Below are positions 34,479 through 45,450 of a stretch of 64,000 nt of DNA, piece by piece; within the stretch, counting starts at the first letter, position 1; the number at the start of each line of letters is the position of its first letter. The translations under genes were made by a program, and so were the position numbers. This stretch comes from Proteles cristata cristata (Eukaryota > Chordata > Mammalia > Carnivora > Hyaenidae): the NCBI GenBank assembly GCA_017311185.1, contig JAESUZ010003884.1, positions 165,001-229,000 of the forward strand. The letters run 5' to 3'. The notes beneath the pieces were generated by a model. It worked only from the letters and a program-made list of their open reading frames with translations, did no database searches and had not been told where the DNA came from.

Positions 34479-34959
34479 TTCACTGCTCCACCAGGGATAC
34501 TTTTACTTTTGTAAAATACTGGCTTTACATTTGTCAGCCCATGACTGCTGATACTGTTTGGTGCACTTTCCCTGACTCATTCAAGGGTTCTTTCACACAA
34601 ACGTAAATAACACTTTAGCATTTTTATGAAACTAGTTTATTTCTTGAAGACTCCCCAAAAGGGTCTCAGGGACCCCCGCAGGGTCTGTGGACCACACTTT
34701 GAAAACTGCTAAGACAATTAATAATTCATCTAAAGTTAGGCAAAAGGCTGAGCAAACAAAATCAGGGATGTGTTAGCCAAGACAAGGTTAAAACGGCTGT
34801 TGCAGAAACACCCATGGCATGCAAGATGAGTCTGAGCTCTGAGACAGCAGGCCCGGGACTGACTCTGGGGCCTAAGCACTGGCTTTTAGTCACTCTTTTG
34901 TTCTCCTCCTGGGAAGTATTGCTAATGCCCAACCCATAAAGCTAGTCCCCAAAGCAGCT

Positions 34960-35290
34960 GTTCTCGGGGCCACACTGTGCTCCCAGAATTCCCTTCCTCT
35001 GCCATCTCTGCATTGTATTTCACCACCTTCTACTCTTCGGCTTTAGCAACACCCAATTCATTCTTTGTCCAGTTGCACGGTACCCCTTGCTGTTCACATC
35101 GTTCCCCATTTACTGAGCAGTGTTTCAGTCCACCGCCGTCTGTGGAAATCCTACCTAGACTAAATACCACCTCCTTCAGGAAGCCTTCTTGGTTTCTCCA
35201 TCAAAATTCATCTGTCTTTTTGTGAACTCCTGTTGTAACATTGATTACAGCTTGCCGTGTGTCACACACAGCAGTGTCCATGCTGTAGAG
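34960..35290 (+). mobile_element. L2 3' region
   Basis: L2 words in order: 'ccagaattcccttcctctgcc', 'gaaatcctacctagac', 'taaataccacctccttcagg', 'aagccttcttggtttctcc'. The final part (35220-35290) is decayed. Confidence 0.65.
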
Positions 35291-35304
35291 GCCGCTTTTA
35301 GACA

Positions 35305-35700
35305 GCATGCTTGAGCGGTGGAAGCTTGATCAAGGCAGAAAGGCCCAAAGTAACCCCAAACCCTTGGCTCAATACAGGGTCCCCCATCCCCTTAAAATAT
35401 CCACAGGCACCAACCAACCAATGGGCTACTTACAACCAGGCACAGTTACCAAAAAAAGGGAAAATTCCATATATCCCAATACCTCCTCATCTTCCCACTT
35501 TAATTATGGCCTCCACCCACTGCCTGGTTGCAGACAGTCTGTCCTCTGCTGTCCCGTCCACCGCTCCCTTGTGGTGTCTTCAATAAACTTCTATCTCCCT
35601 CGCTCTGCCTTGAGTAAATCCTTTCACCACCTGCACTACTGGCTTCTACCAGGTCATTGCCGCTGGTAGAAGAGACATTTGGAGACCCCCATCCGATTGG
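35305..35700 (+). mobile_element. probable solo LTR of an ERV1-like element
   Basis: Promoter-like layout on +: CCAAT box (35418-35422), TATA-like catatatccc (35468-35477), then polyadenylation signal AATAAA (35582-35587) about 115 bases later, followed by CT-rich U5-like text. The sequence just after (ttggagacccccatccg, 35671-35687) resembles the region next to gamma-type LTRs. Exact ends and target duplication not resolved. No internal retroviral genes. The 120-codon frame across it is incidental. Confidence 0.45.
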
Positions 35701-36544
35701 AAGAGACATGGCCCATGCCTGTTTCTTCTATTAAATTTCAATTTTATTAAGTCTAGGGCCTACAGCTTTCTTCATTTTTCTGTATCACATTGTTTGTAGC
35801 ACAGGTCCTGGCTCCTCGCGGGTGCTTGCAAACGTTTGCTGGGTGAAATTTCATCCACAAAATGTACAGAGCGTGGGGCACCTTACTGAATGCTGGAAAT
35901 GACCTCTTCTCTCCCTGGCCTGACAGAACAGAGGACAATTAGGATTGGCTTCGGTACATATCCGTCACTAACTGCATGTGCATTTTCTTTTCCGAGAGTT
36001 GCTGCATAATCAGGTGTAGGTGGAGAGGCATCAGTGCCACCTTATTTTATTTTATTTTAATTTATTTTTTTGTTTCCTTTAACATGGTTTATTTCCTTTC
36101 CTTCTCTCAATGATGAGCTGAGAGATCATTTTTGGATGTGAATTCTTGCCTGCCTCAGAATCTTCGAGGTTGTTGATAGGAAAATTTGGCACAGGTGTGT
36201 GATTCTTCTGCTAATTTAAGCTACTTTATCCGACTCAATGCCTGATGCAAATGAAAACCCCTGAATGAAAGCATTTTTTTCAAGTTGCTAAAATAAAAGT
36301 GCATTAGAAATGAAGCTCTAGCTAGATGAATCCTCCTAGATGCTAGATGATGCAGCCTGGCGAGTAGCTTGAAAACCATAGTAACATCATTGGGAAAAAG
36401 AGGTACAGAGTGTGTTCCTCCATGACTCTCAAGAGCCTTTGTCAAATACAGCTGAGGGGGACGCCTCACCCTGGCTCCTACACCAGGGCCCTGGGGAAGG
36501 AAGAAAACACAGATTTAGGGAGCCCTACACTTGCTTTTAGTTGG
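35701..36544. other. unassigned stretch
   Basis: No gene seen. A (TTTTA)n-like patch is at 36044-36068. Confidence 0.4.
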
Positions 36545-37115
36545 CCATTTTGGGGTGTAGTTTACATACAGTAAAGCTCAGTCCTTTTCAGGGTACAGTT
36601 CTCTGAGATCAGAGAAGCACAGTTGTGTAATTACCACCATGTTCCAGAAATAGAACAGCCCCATCACCCCAAAATACTCCCACTTGCTCCTCTGTGCTTT
36701 ACCTTTCCTCTACCCCAAGCCCTAGGATCCCCATGTATCTAGTTTCGTTTTTGTCTATAAGTTTGCCTTTCCCAGCGTGTCCTATAGATGAGATCATAGA
36801 GTGTACAGATGTCTGTGTCTGGTCTCTTTCCCTTGGCATAGTGCCTTTGAATTTTATCTATGTTGAAGCAGGTATCGGTAGCTTGTCTCTCTTATTGCTG
36901 AGGGCGATGCCATTGTATAGCTGCACCACAGTTCGCTTCTCTCCTGACCACTTGAAGGACATTTGTTTTATTTTGGGTGATGATAGATAGATAAAACCAT
37001 TGTAAACTGTTGTGTATGGTACTTCATGTGAACGTAAGTTTTCTTTTCACTTGGGTAAATACCAAGGGACACGGCAGTGAGATTGTTGGGTCATGCGGCA
37101 TGTTTAGGTTATGGT
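36545..37115 (-). mobile_element. L1M 3' region
   Basis: Antisense words 'gtagtttacatacagtaaag', 'gttccagaaatagaacagcc', 'ccttggcatagtgcctttg', 'gatgccattgtatagctgc', 'acttgggtaaataccaaggg', 'gagattgttgggtcatgcgg'. Typical old L1M 3' end. Not coding. Confidence 0.8.
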
Positions 37116-37189
37116 GTGTTTAAATTCATAAGGGAAATTATATATTCTTATAAGAAAAATATATTTCCTGGAAGAAAATTATGACCCTT

Positions 37190-37620
37190 CATGGTTACTG
37201 AGATACGTAGAATCGTGGATCACCTGAAACAATGCACGGTCATGCTATTATCTCTTGGTTTGAACAGACATTGTGCAGTGGCTTTGCAGCAGATTTATCT
37301 TTCTAATTACATTTTGCTCCAAGCTGATGTTTAAATTAGTCAGTGCTCCCTGGGAATCTTCCAGGGCTGCAACCAAGAAGAAGGCTGCAGGCAGGGGAGA
37401 GGGCAGCCGATTGAGATCATTGGAGCTGCAGATAATCCACAAAGTGGATAACAAGCATGCTGGCGATCCATCGATGGACACCTCTCCAGTATTCTAATAG
37501 TTATGGAATGACAATTGTCCTATTTTGCTTATGCAGGGTATTGATTTTTTTCCTTACGGTGCAATACGAGTCAAGATTATCCCCGTTTTTAAAAATGAAA
37601 GAATGAAATTCAGGTTTTCC
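37190..37620. promoter_or_regulatory. candidate conserved enhancer-like element
   Basis: Non-repetitive. Contains ttctaattacatttt (37301), tttaaattagtcag (37331), a paired gacaattgtcc palindrome (37510-37520), GATAATCC-type Otx/Pitx core (gataatccac, 37431), and CpGs (gccgattg, ggcgatccatcgatgg). The texture is enhancer-like. Evidence is composition only. Confidence 0.27.
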
Positions 37621-38519
37621 CAAAAGGCCCCTTCCACCTGCCGCCTCCTCCAAGTCAGTCAGCAAATGTCCATCGAGTGCCCATTTTCTTTTCCTCTCCC
37701 CTTTGGCTGCTGGGGGAGAGCTTGATGTGGGAAAAATGGTGTTTGTCCTTAGGAAGCCTTACTTCATTTGTTCAGGGAAATGAGGTTTGTATAGGAAGAA
37801 ACAGCGACTCACATAAGGGAATCTGTCGTTGTGAGTGGCTACAGTAAGCAGACAAGAGTGTAAGCAGTTTAGGAGCACAGAGAAGGGCAAACTGAGTGGG
37901 ATGGTCAGGACAGGCACAAGAGAACGGATGCAGAATTGGAAGCGAGACTAGTAAAGTGATTTCTGCCAAGTTTGGGACCCCTGGTCCTCATTGTGTCCCC
38001 CCAGTGCCCAATGTGGTCCCCACATTAGCAGATATGTATCAAATACGTGATAGGTAGGAGCCTTTCTTTTGTGTCTCATATTTTAGTACATTCATTTCCC
38101 CCATATTCTAAGAGGGGTAGATACTCATTGCTAGATCACCAAGCATTACAGACTTCAGCAGGAAAAGACTACAGTCTCCTTTATGTGCTGTCATTGCGAT
38201 GGTCACTGCTAAATTTGACCTTCACCCCCCAGTTCTTCATGTGCCTGCCACTGTCACCCATTTGGCATCCGAAGTGTTCTTTAACTAGGTTTGTCACAAC
38301 ACGTTCTTCTATTTCAGCATAGAGTGCTATTTCATTCTTTAAAAGCCACAGCATCCCTGTTGTGGGGATGAACCAAAACTTCTTTACTCAACCTCTTATA
38401 AATGGGCCACTTGGGCATTTACAGGGAAGGTTTAGAAAGGTGGAGAGAAGAAGTGAGAGAGAGCTGGCAACACAGGTGATGGTGAGCAGTTAAGATGACT
38501 GTTCTTCTAGGAAATGGAA
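37621..38519. other. unassigned stretch
   Basis: No recognised repeat or gene. Frames at 37969-37772 (-) and 38047-38322 (+) lack family resemblance. Confidence 0.4.
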
Positions 38520-39140
38520 AATGTGAGGAAAAAGCCTTTGGTGAAAAATTCTACACCAGTGATAGAAGCCATAATTTCTTAAGATGAAGTAAATTAGAAT
38601 ATGAAAAGTCAAATCGTGAAACATCTAGGAGACAATATACGAAGATATTCTTGTGATTGCAAAGCGGGAGAGGGTTTCTTAAGACTCAAAAAGGGCTAAA
38701 CATAAAGGAAAGGATAACTGAATTTGAGTATATTGAGTTTGTTGACAGTTCTCACTGAAAAGACACCACAAGGAATGAAAAGCAAGCCAGATTGGGAGAA
38801 TTTGCATTACACATAACTGACAAAAGATTAGTACCTACAATATATTTGAAAACTGATCTGATCATAAAAAGAAGCTAAGATAAGGTAGAATAATGCACAA
38901 GAGATAAAAACAGATGTTGCATAGAAGACATATTTGAATGTCCTATAAACATATGAAAAGATCCTCAATCTCATTAGTAAGCTAGGAAATGCGAACTAAA
39001 ATATCACTGAGCTATCATTTCACAGTTGCCCAATTGGTAAACATTTAAAAGTCAAACTACTAAGTGGCGATGAGGACATGGGAGATTGGGAACTCTCACT
39101 CACTGCTGGTAGGGGCATAAATTATTACCACTGCCATGGG
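38520..39140 (+). mobile_element. L1M ORF2-end fragment
   Basis: Sense L1 words 'gaaacatctaggagacaata', 'cttaagactcaaaaagggc', 'aacatatgaaaagatcctc', 'aactctcactcactgctgg'. Heavily mutated, no open frame. Confidence 0.75.
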
Positions 39141-39154
39141 CTTGGTGTTGCCTA

Positions 39155-39600
39155 GGGTGTTTATTCTGCACTGTTGTATAACCCGTTACTGTAAAACTTA
39201 GTGGCTTAAGAATCATTTTATCATTCATAGTTTCTCTGGATCAGAAATCCTGGCAAGACCTTGCTGGGTCTTTTATCTCCAGGTCTCGCATAAAACTGTT
39301 ATCAAGGCGTTGGCTTCTGGTCTGGTCACAAGGCTTGACTAGGGAAGGATCCACTTCTAAGCTTAATCACATGGTTGTTTGCAAGATTCAATTCAGTGTC
39401 TTGTGGATCTGATGGGCCTTAGCTCTTTGCTGCCCTCTAGCCTGAGACCTCTAAGAGCTCCTTGTCTGCGGGGCTCTCCATGACAGAGGTGGGGTGGGGG
39501 TTGGGGTGTGTGTGGCTCACAGGACAGTTGGTTTTATTGGAGTGAGCAAGTGAGAGCCAGTGAGAAGGAGACTTGAGACAGAAGACACAGTTGTTTTCTC
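39155..39600 (-). mobile_element. mammal-wide LTR-like repeat, family uncertain
   Basis: Words 'gtaaaacttagtggcttaag', 'agtttctctggatcagaaatc', 'gggaaggatccacttctaag', 'cacatggttgtttgcaag', 'ggggctctccatgacag' follow an interspersed repeat I recognise but cannot name with certainty (MLT/ERVL-like). G-rich patch ggtggggtgggggttggggtgtg at 39488-39510 inside it (quoted in part: ggtggggtggggg). Confidence 0.5.
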
Positions 39601-39751
39601 TAAACCACTTAATTGAGTTATAATAATTTATATACCATAAAAGTCTCCTACTTAAAGCATCAGTTCACTGGTTTTTATATTCACACATTGTTGCAACCAA
39701 CACTAGCATCTAATTTTAAAACATTTTCATGACCTTTAAAAAGAATCCCAT

Positions 39752-41416
39752 CACAAACACAGGCAGCTGATCTTTGACAGAGGAGCAAAGACAATACAAT
39801 GGGGCAAAGATTCGTCTTCTCTACCAACGTTTTTGGAACATATGGGCATCCACACGCAAAAAGTAAATCAATGTAGGCACAGACTTGACACCCTTCACAG
39901 AAATTAACTCAAAGTAGATCACAGAGCTAGATGTACAATGCAAAACTAAAACTACTAGAAGACAACATAGGAGAAAATCTAGATGACCTTGAATATGGTG
40001 ATCACTCTGGATAACATCAAAGACGCGATCCATGAAGGAAAGAGTCGATAAGCAGGATTTCATTAAAATTTGAAACTTCTCTATGAAAGATGATATTGAG
40101 AGAATGAGAAGACAAACTGCTATCCACAATTTATAGTGAACTCTTAAAACTCAATAATAAAAACAAACAATCAACCTGACTTAAAAAATAGGTCAAAGAC
40201 CTTAACAGACACCTCGTCCTTGAGAATATGCTCATCTCCTATGTCATCGGGGAAATACAAATTAAAGCAATGATGAGGTACAGCTGTACCTATTCAAATG
40301 GTCCAAATCCAGAATATTGACAACACCAGATGCTGGTGAAGATATGAACCAGTTAGAACTCTCATTCACTGCTGGTGGGAATACAAAATGGTACAGCTAG
40401 TTGGGAAGACAGTTTGGTGATTTCTTATAAAACTGAATATATTCTTACCACATGAGCCAGTGATTTTTTCCCCCTTGGTATTTTCCCAAAGGAGTGGAAA
40501 ACACATCCACACACAGATTTGCACAGGGATGTTTATAGCAGCTTATTCATTTAATTGCCTAAACTTGAAAGCAATAAAATTATCTTTCAGTAGGTGAAAA
40601 AATATACAAACTGTGGTGGACCGAGATAATGGAATATTATTCAGCACTAAAAAGTAATGGAAGGCATGGAGAAAAGTTAAGTGCATATTGTGAAGTAAGC
40701 CAAATAAAAGGCTACACAGTGTATGATGTCCACTAGATGACATTCTGGAAGAGGCAAAACTGGGGATACAGTAAAAAGATCAAGTGCTTTCTACGGGTTG
40801 AGCAGGTGGCAAAGGGGGGCGGATGAATAAATAAGCATAGGATTTTTGGGTCAGTGAAAATACTTTGTATGGTAGTATAATGATGGATGGACACCATTAT
40901 ACACAAACCTATAGAATGTACAGCGCCAGGAGTGAACCCTGATGTAAACTATAGATTCTAGGTGCCAATGAGTTGTAATGAACATACCACTCTGGAGGGG
41001 CAGGTTTATAATGAGGGAGTCTATGCATGGGTGGGGGCATGGGATATATGGGAAATCTCTACCTTCTTAATTTTTCTGTGAACCTAAAATTACTCTAAGA
41101 AAATAAAGCCTTAAAAAATAAAAGGAGGGGTGCCTGGGTGGCTCAGTTGGTTAAGCGTCCGACTTTGGCTCAGGTCATGATCTTGCAGCTCGTGAGTTCG
41201 AGCCCCGCGTTGGACTCTGTGCTGACAGCTCAGAGCCTGGAGTCTGCTTTGGATTCTGTGTCTCCCTGTCTCTCTGCTCTTCCCCTGCTTGTGCTCTGTC
41301 TCTCTCACACACAAAAATAAAATAAACATTAAAAAGACTGGAAATTTTGTCAATGTCAGAAAATAAAGCAATTCTGAGACAGATGTAATGATTACAAAAA
41401 TAAAAAAAAATAAATA
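39752..41416 (+). mobile_element. 5'-truncated L1 nested in L1M
   Basis: Begins in ORF2 C-terminal text (agctgatctttgacagagg, aaactactagaagacaacat, ttcattaaaatttgaaac), runs through 'gctggtgggaatacaaaatg' and 'aatggaatattattcagcac' to a 3'UTR and AAATAAAGCCTT tail at about 41113. Target duplication aaaaagaatcccat (39738-39751) and aaaaggaatcccat (41416-41429). Hosts its own SINE at 41127. Confidence 0.8.
41127..41337 (+). mobile_element. carnivore tRNA-SINE, well preserved
   Basis: Head ggggtgcctgggtggctcag, B-box-like gttcgagccccgcgttgg, tail aaaaataaaataaacattaa. Inserted in the A-rich end of the truncated L1, so the duplication cannot be separated from the A-tract. Confidence 0.96.
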
Positions 41417-41789
41417 AAAGGAATCCCATACTCACTGGAAGTTACTCCCATTGTTGCCCTTCACCAACCCCAGACCCAGACATTCAACCTGGTAAAACTT
41501 TCTGATTCTAGGGATTTGCCTGTTCTGGACATTTCTCACCAGTGGAGCCTCACAGTATATGGTGTTTATCACTGGATTATTTCACTTAGCATGATGATTT
41601 TCAAGATTCGTCTATGTGGTAGCATTTATCAATACTTGATTTTTTCTATCGCTTTACAACATTCCATTGCATGGATATACCCCACTTATTTATACATTCA
41701 TGAGGTGGACACTTAGATTGTTCTTGGTTTTCATTATTATGAATCATACTGTCAGACGCATATGCATACAAGTTTTTATGTGGACATGT

Positions 41790-42634
41790 TTTTTTTTAAT
41801 ATCTATTTAAATTCAGGTTAGTTAACATATAGTGTAATAATAATTTCAGAATTAGAATTTAGTGACTCTCCACTTACATATAACACCCAGTGCTCATCCC
41901 AACAAGTGCACTCCTTAATGCCCGTCACGCATTCAGCCCATCCCCCCACCCAATACCCCTCCAGCAACCCTTTTTTGTTTTCTGCATTTAAGAGTCTCTT
42001 ATAGTTTGCCTCCCTCTCTCTTTTTATCTTATTTTCCTCTCTCTTGCCCTATGTACATCTATTTTCTTTCTTAAATTCCACATATGAGTGAAATCATATA
42101 TTTATCTTTCTCTGAATGACTTATATTACTTAGCATAATACACTCTAGTTCCATCTACGTTGTTGCAAATGGCAAGATTTCATTCTTTTTGATCGCTGAG
42201 TAATATTCCATAATGTGTTCATGTACCACATCTGCTTTATCCACTTGTTAGTCCATGGACATTTGGGCTCTTTCCATAAATTGGCTAATGCCATAGAGCT
42301 TTTATAAGCACTGGTGGGCATGTGCCCCTTCGAATCAGCATTTTTGTGTCTTCCGGATAAATACCTAGTAGTGTAATTGCTGGGTTGTAGGGTAGTTCTG
42401 TCTTTAATTTTTTAAATGTGTATTTATTTTTGAGAGAGAGAGTCAGAGTGTGAGTGAGGAAGGAGCAGAGAGAAAGAGACACGGAATCTGAAGCAGGCTT
42501 CTGGCCCTGAGCTGTCAGCACAGACCCCGAGCCAAAGTTGAATGTTTAACCGACTGAGACACCCAGATCCCTTATTTTTAATTTTTTGAGGAACCTCCAT
42601 ACTGTTTTACAGAGTGGCTGCAACAGTTTGCATT
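41790..42634 (-). mobile_element. carnivore L1 3' end nested in L1M
   Basis: Starts with a T run (poly-A tail), then 'ttagttaacatatagtgtaa', 'cacccagtgctcatcccaac' (cf. 48525 in the other L1), 'cacatatgagtgaaatcata', 'gctgggttgtagggtagttc'. Target duplication atgtggacatg (41779-41789) and atgtgaacatg (42635-42645). Includes the last part of ORF2 and the 3'UTR only. Confidence 0.88.
42414..42571 (-). mobile_element. carnivore tRNA-SINE with internal deletion
   Basis: Body 'gaagcaggcttctggccctg', then 'cagcacagaccccgagcc' jumps to 'aaagttgaatg': about 50 bases around the B box are gone, so this copy lacks its internal promoter. Duplication tctttaatttttt / tttttaatttttt at its ends. Confidence 0.9.
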
Positions 42635-43204
42635 CATGTGAACATGGTTTTTATTTCCCTTGGGTATACACTTAGGAGTGGAATTTCTGGTAACTCTAGG
42701 TTAAACTTTTTAAGGAACCGCAAAACTATTTTCCATAACAGCTGTATCATTTTACATTCCCGCTAACAATGTACGAGAGATTCCATTTTTTCCATGTCCT
42801 TATCAATACTGATGATTACTTGTTATTTTTTTGTTGCCTATCTTTTTCATTACAGCCATCCTCGGGGTATGAAGTGGTATCTCATAGTGGTTTTGATCTG
42901 CGTTTCCCTAATGACTAACAACGTTGAGCACTTTTCCAAGTTCCTATTGTATATCTTATTTGGAGAAGTATTTGTTTAGGTCCTTTGCCCATTTTTAAAT
43001 TGGATTATTTGTCCTTTAATTATTGAGTTATAATGGTTCTTTCTATATTGTGGATATACATTCCTTGTCAGATAAATTCCTTGTCAATGATTTGCAAGTA
43101 TTTTCTCCCATTTTGTGGCTTGTCTTTTCACTTTGTTGATGCTGTCCTTTGAGGCACCAAAGTTCTGAATATTGATGAAGTCCACTTTATCTATTTTTAT
43201 ATCT

Positions 43205-43248
43205 AGCTTGTGCTTTTCATCTTTTATCCAGCTTGTGCTTTTCATCTT
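43205..43248. repeat. 25-base tandem duplication
   Basis: agcttgtgcttttcatctt occurs at 43205-43223 and again at 43230-43248, with a variable 6-base spacer. A local duplication inside L1M sequence. Confidence 0.9.
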
Positions 43249-43339
43249 GTATCTAAGAACATATTGCCTGCTCCAAGGTCACCTTTTGAAGCATCCTGCC
43301 ATATGTAGTAAGCTGAACATGAATTTTTCCCAATCAACT

Positions 43340-43935
43340 GGCCATTTATATCCTCCTAAGAATGAATCCTAGAGAAAGTTGCATGCGTGCACATCAAGAA
43401 TATTCAGAGCAGCATAATCCATAGTATCGAAAGAAAATAAGAATGAAACATATGTTCATCAACCGTAGAAAGGATGGGCACACTTTGCTAGTCATTTAAT
43501 GAAAATAAAAATGAACAAACAGCAGAGACGCACTTCCACATAGTGGATGTCTAAAATATCATATATTTGGTGAAAAAAGCAAGACAGAAGAATCCATGCT
43601 GTTTTCATAAAGTTTATTTATAGAAAGTTCCAAGTGAGGCACAATTAAACAATATGTATTTAGGAGTAAATACATATGTGGAAAAACTATATGATGAGCA
43701 AAGGATGAAGGCAAAATTTAAGATACTGCTTACATTTGGAAGAGAGAAAAGGGGTATGATAAAAAAGGAACATAAGGGAAGCTTCTAAGGCACTGGTAAC
43801 ATTTTATTTCTTAGCATGGTAGTTGGTACTAGATCATTCTTTTATCTTTCTTTAAGTCATACATATATTATATATCCCTATATTATCTTTCTTTAAACCA
43901 TTATTATACATGCATTTCACAATAAAACAGTTACG
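43340..43935 (+). mobile_element. probable old L1 3' end
   Basis: Words 'aatattcagagcagcataat', 'gtgaaaaaagcaagacagaa', 'ggaaaaactatatgatg', 'ggcactggtaacattttatt' and final 'acaataaaaca' follow an L1 3' end order. Divergent, no open frame. Confidence 0.55.
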
Positions 43936-44220
43936 GTTTTCTGATAGACCATAAAAGTTTTGAAATGCCTATGGTCTTATTGCTTAACTTCCCCCTGAGG
44001 TGGTGTCTACCATTCCACAGACATTCCAGGTCTTAGTTGGAAACTTCCAGCAACAGTGATGGTGTCTAGCCCTACCCTTACGGAAACCAGTTCTTTTTTT
44101 TTTTTTTTTTAAACAAGCTTGCCTTTTTTCAAGTCCATAATGTGTTGAACTGGAAACTGTCTCCTAATGACTTTGCCTACTGGCAGTAGTTCTACCCGAA
44201 TAAGTCATGTAGAACTTTCT
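43936..44220. other. unassigned stretch with T18 run
   Basis: Holds a T run at 44094-44111. May belong with 44412-44645 to one unnamed old repeat split by the SINE between them. Not resolved. Confidence 0.4.
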
Positions 44221-44393
44221 TTTTCTAAATGTTTATTTTGAGAGAGAGAGATTGAGAATCCTAAGCATGCTTTGCAATGTCAGTGCAGAGCCTAACTCAG
44301 GGCTTGATCCCACAAACTCTGAGATCATGACCTGAGCCAAAATCGAAAAGTCAAGAGGTGGATGCTTAACTGACTGAGCCACCCAGGTTTCCC
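44221..44393 (-). mobile_element. carnivore tRNA-SINE, short body
   Basis: Target duplication agtcatgtagaactttct (44203-44220) and agtcatgtataactttct (44394-44411), one mismatch in 18. The GA-rich body is short and the head ends caggtttccc. Confidence 0.97.
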
Positions 44394-44660
44394 AGTCATG
44401 TATAACTTTCTAATCTCTCATTTATTACTACCCTTAAGTATTTTGAAATATCTACATGTGTCTTTCCTCTGCCACTCAAGCCTTCATTACCAAGTCTACT
44501 TAGGAAGTATCCTCTGTTTCTTGAAGTCCAGACCAAGAAAAGAATGGCTGGAGCCTTTTTAATCCTGGACCTTTCTTCCAAAGCCTCCTGGTTAGTTTTC
44601 AAAAAGCTATAGTCTAGTTGGCGGGAAGTGAGCTGAACCGAAGAAAGGAATTTAACTGTT

Positions 44661-44907
44661 TTTTTTTTTTTTTAATTTTTACTTAAAAAAATTTTTTAAC
44701 GTTTTTTTCATTTCTGAGAGAGAGTGAGAGAGACAGCATGAGCAGGGGAGGGTCAGAGAGAGAGGGAGACACAGAATCTGAAACAGGTTCCAGGCTCTGA
44801 GCTGGCTGTCAGCACAGAGCCCGATGTGCAGCTCAAACCCACGAACCACGAGATCATGACCTGAGCTGAAGTCAGTTGCTTAACTGACTGAGCCACCCAG
44901 GTGCCCC
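44661..44907 (-). mobile_element. carnivore tRNA-SINE, long tail
   Basis: Perfect 15-base target duplication aggaatttaactgtt at 44646-44660 and 44908-44922. The tail is a compound T/A-rich run of about 50 bases. Head gagccacccaggtgcccc is intact, suggesting recent insertion. Confidence 0.98.
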
Positions 44908-44922
44908 AGGAATTTAACTGTT

Positions 44923-45252
44923 AAAGTCTGTGACACAGAGAAGACATACTATAAGAATTTAGAAAATAATTCTCAGGAAAAGATTCAGTTTGCTTAAAAG
45001 GAGATATAAAGCATTTATTATTTACTAATTTGAGTCACGGTTTAAAATTTTAATTTGATTTGTCTGTTGAGTAATATGACTGCAAACCAAAGAGAGGTAC
45101 ACAATGACAATTGAATTTAACTTTGATTTTACACAGAGCTGCCCTCCAGAATTCATGAAAGATGAAAGATATTAACATTATCTAAACATCAATATTAGTA
45201 ACATGATGGGTAAGAGATCTCTTATGCAAGCATTTAAAAACAGCGGGTCCCA
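44923..45252. other. unassigned stretch
   Basis: AT-leaning DNA, no gene or repeat recognised. Confidence 0.4.
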
Positions 45253-45439
45253 GGGGTGCCTGGGTGGCTCAGTCGGTTAAACATCTGACTTCAGCTCAGG
45301 TCATGATCTCATGGTTTGTGGGTTCAAGCCCCATATTGGGCTCTGTGCTGATAGCTCAGAACCTGAAGCCTGCTTCCAATTCTGTGTCCTCTCCTCCTCT
45401 CTTTCTCTCAAAAATAAATAAACATTAAACATTTTTTTT
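45253..45439 (+). mobile_element. carnivore tRNA-SINE
   Basis: Head ggggtgcctgggtggctcag, 'gttcaagccccatattgggc', shortened CT body, tail aaaataaataaacattaaac. Probable duplication aaaaacagcgg (45236-45246) and aaaaatagcag (45440-45450). Confidence 0.95.
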
Positions 45440-45450
45440 TAAAAATAGCA

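Larger units (their letters stand above)
32705..34708. mobile_element. hAT-like DNA transposon fossil carrying three SINEs
   Basis: Left end cagagtgggtctcaaatg and right end tgtggaccacactttgaaaactg are imperfect inverted repeats of the hAT type (cag...ctg). Subterminal 'ggtctcagggacccccgcag' near the right end is typical of such fossils. Without the SINEs it is about 1.35 kb. A minus-strand frame (33358-33176) may be a remnant of transposase, but I see no DDE or dimerisation motif. No clear 8-base duplication remains. Exact family unknown. Confidence 0.6.
39605..43285 (-). mobile_element. L1M 3' half on minus strand, twice interrupted
   Basis: Pieces read as one antisense L1M: 39605-39751 (cttaattgagttataataat, gttgcaaccaacactagcat), 41417-41789 (ggaatcccatactcac, ttccattgcatggatatacc, aatcatactgtcagacgcat) and 42635-43285 (cccttgggtatacacttagg, gaagtggtatctcatagtgg, ttggcttgtc-like text near 43115). 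It is interrupted by a + strand L1 at 39752-41416 and a minus-strand carnivore L1 3' end at 41790-42634. Not coding. Confidence 0.8.

Noticed and set aside
35307..35669. 120-codon plus-strand frame
   Set aside because: Lies across a probable LTR; no retroviral or cellular protein resemblance.
39488..39510. G-rich patch as a G-quadruplex
   Set aside because: Runs of four or five G are present, but spacing gives only three good tracts plus a weak fourth, and it lies in an old repeat; not supported as functional.
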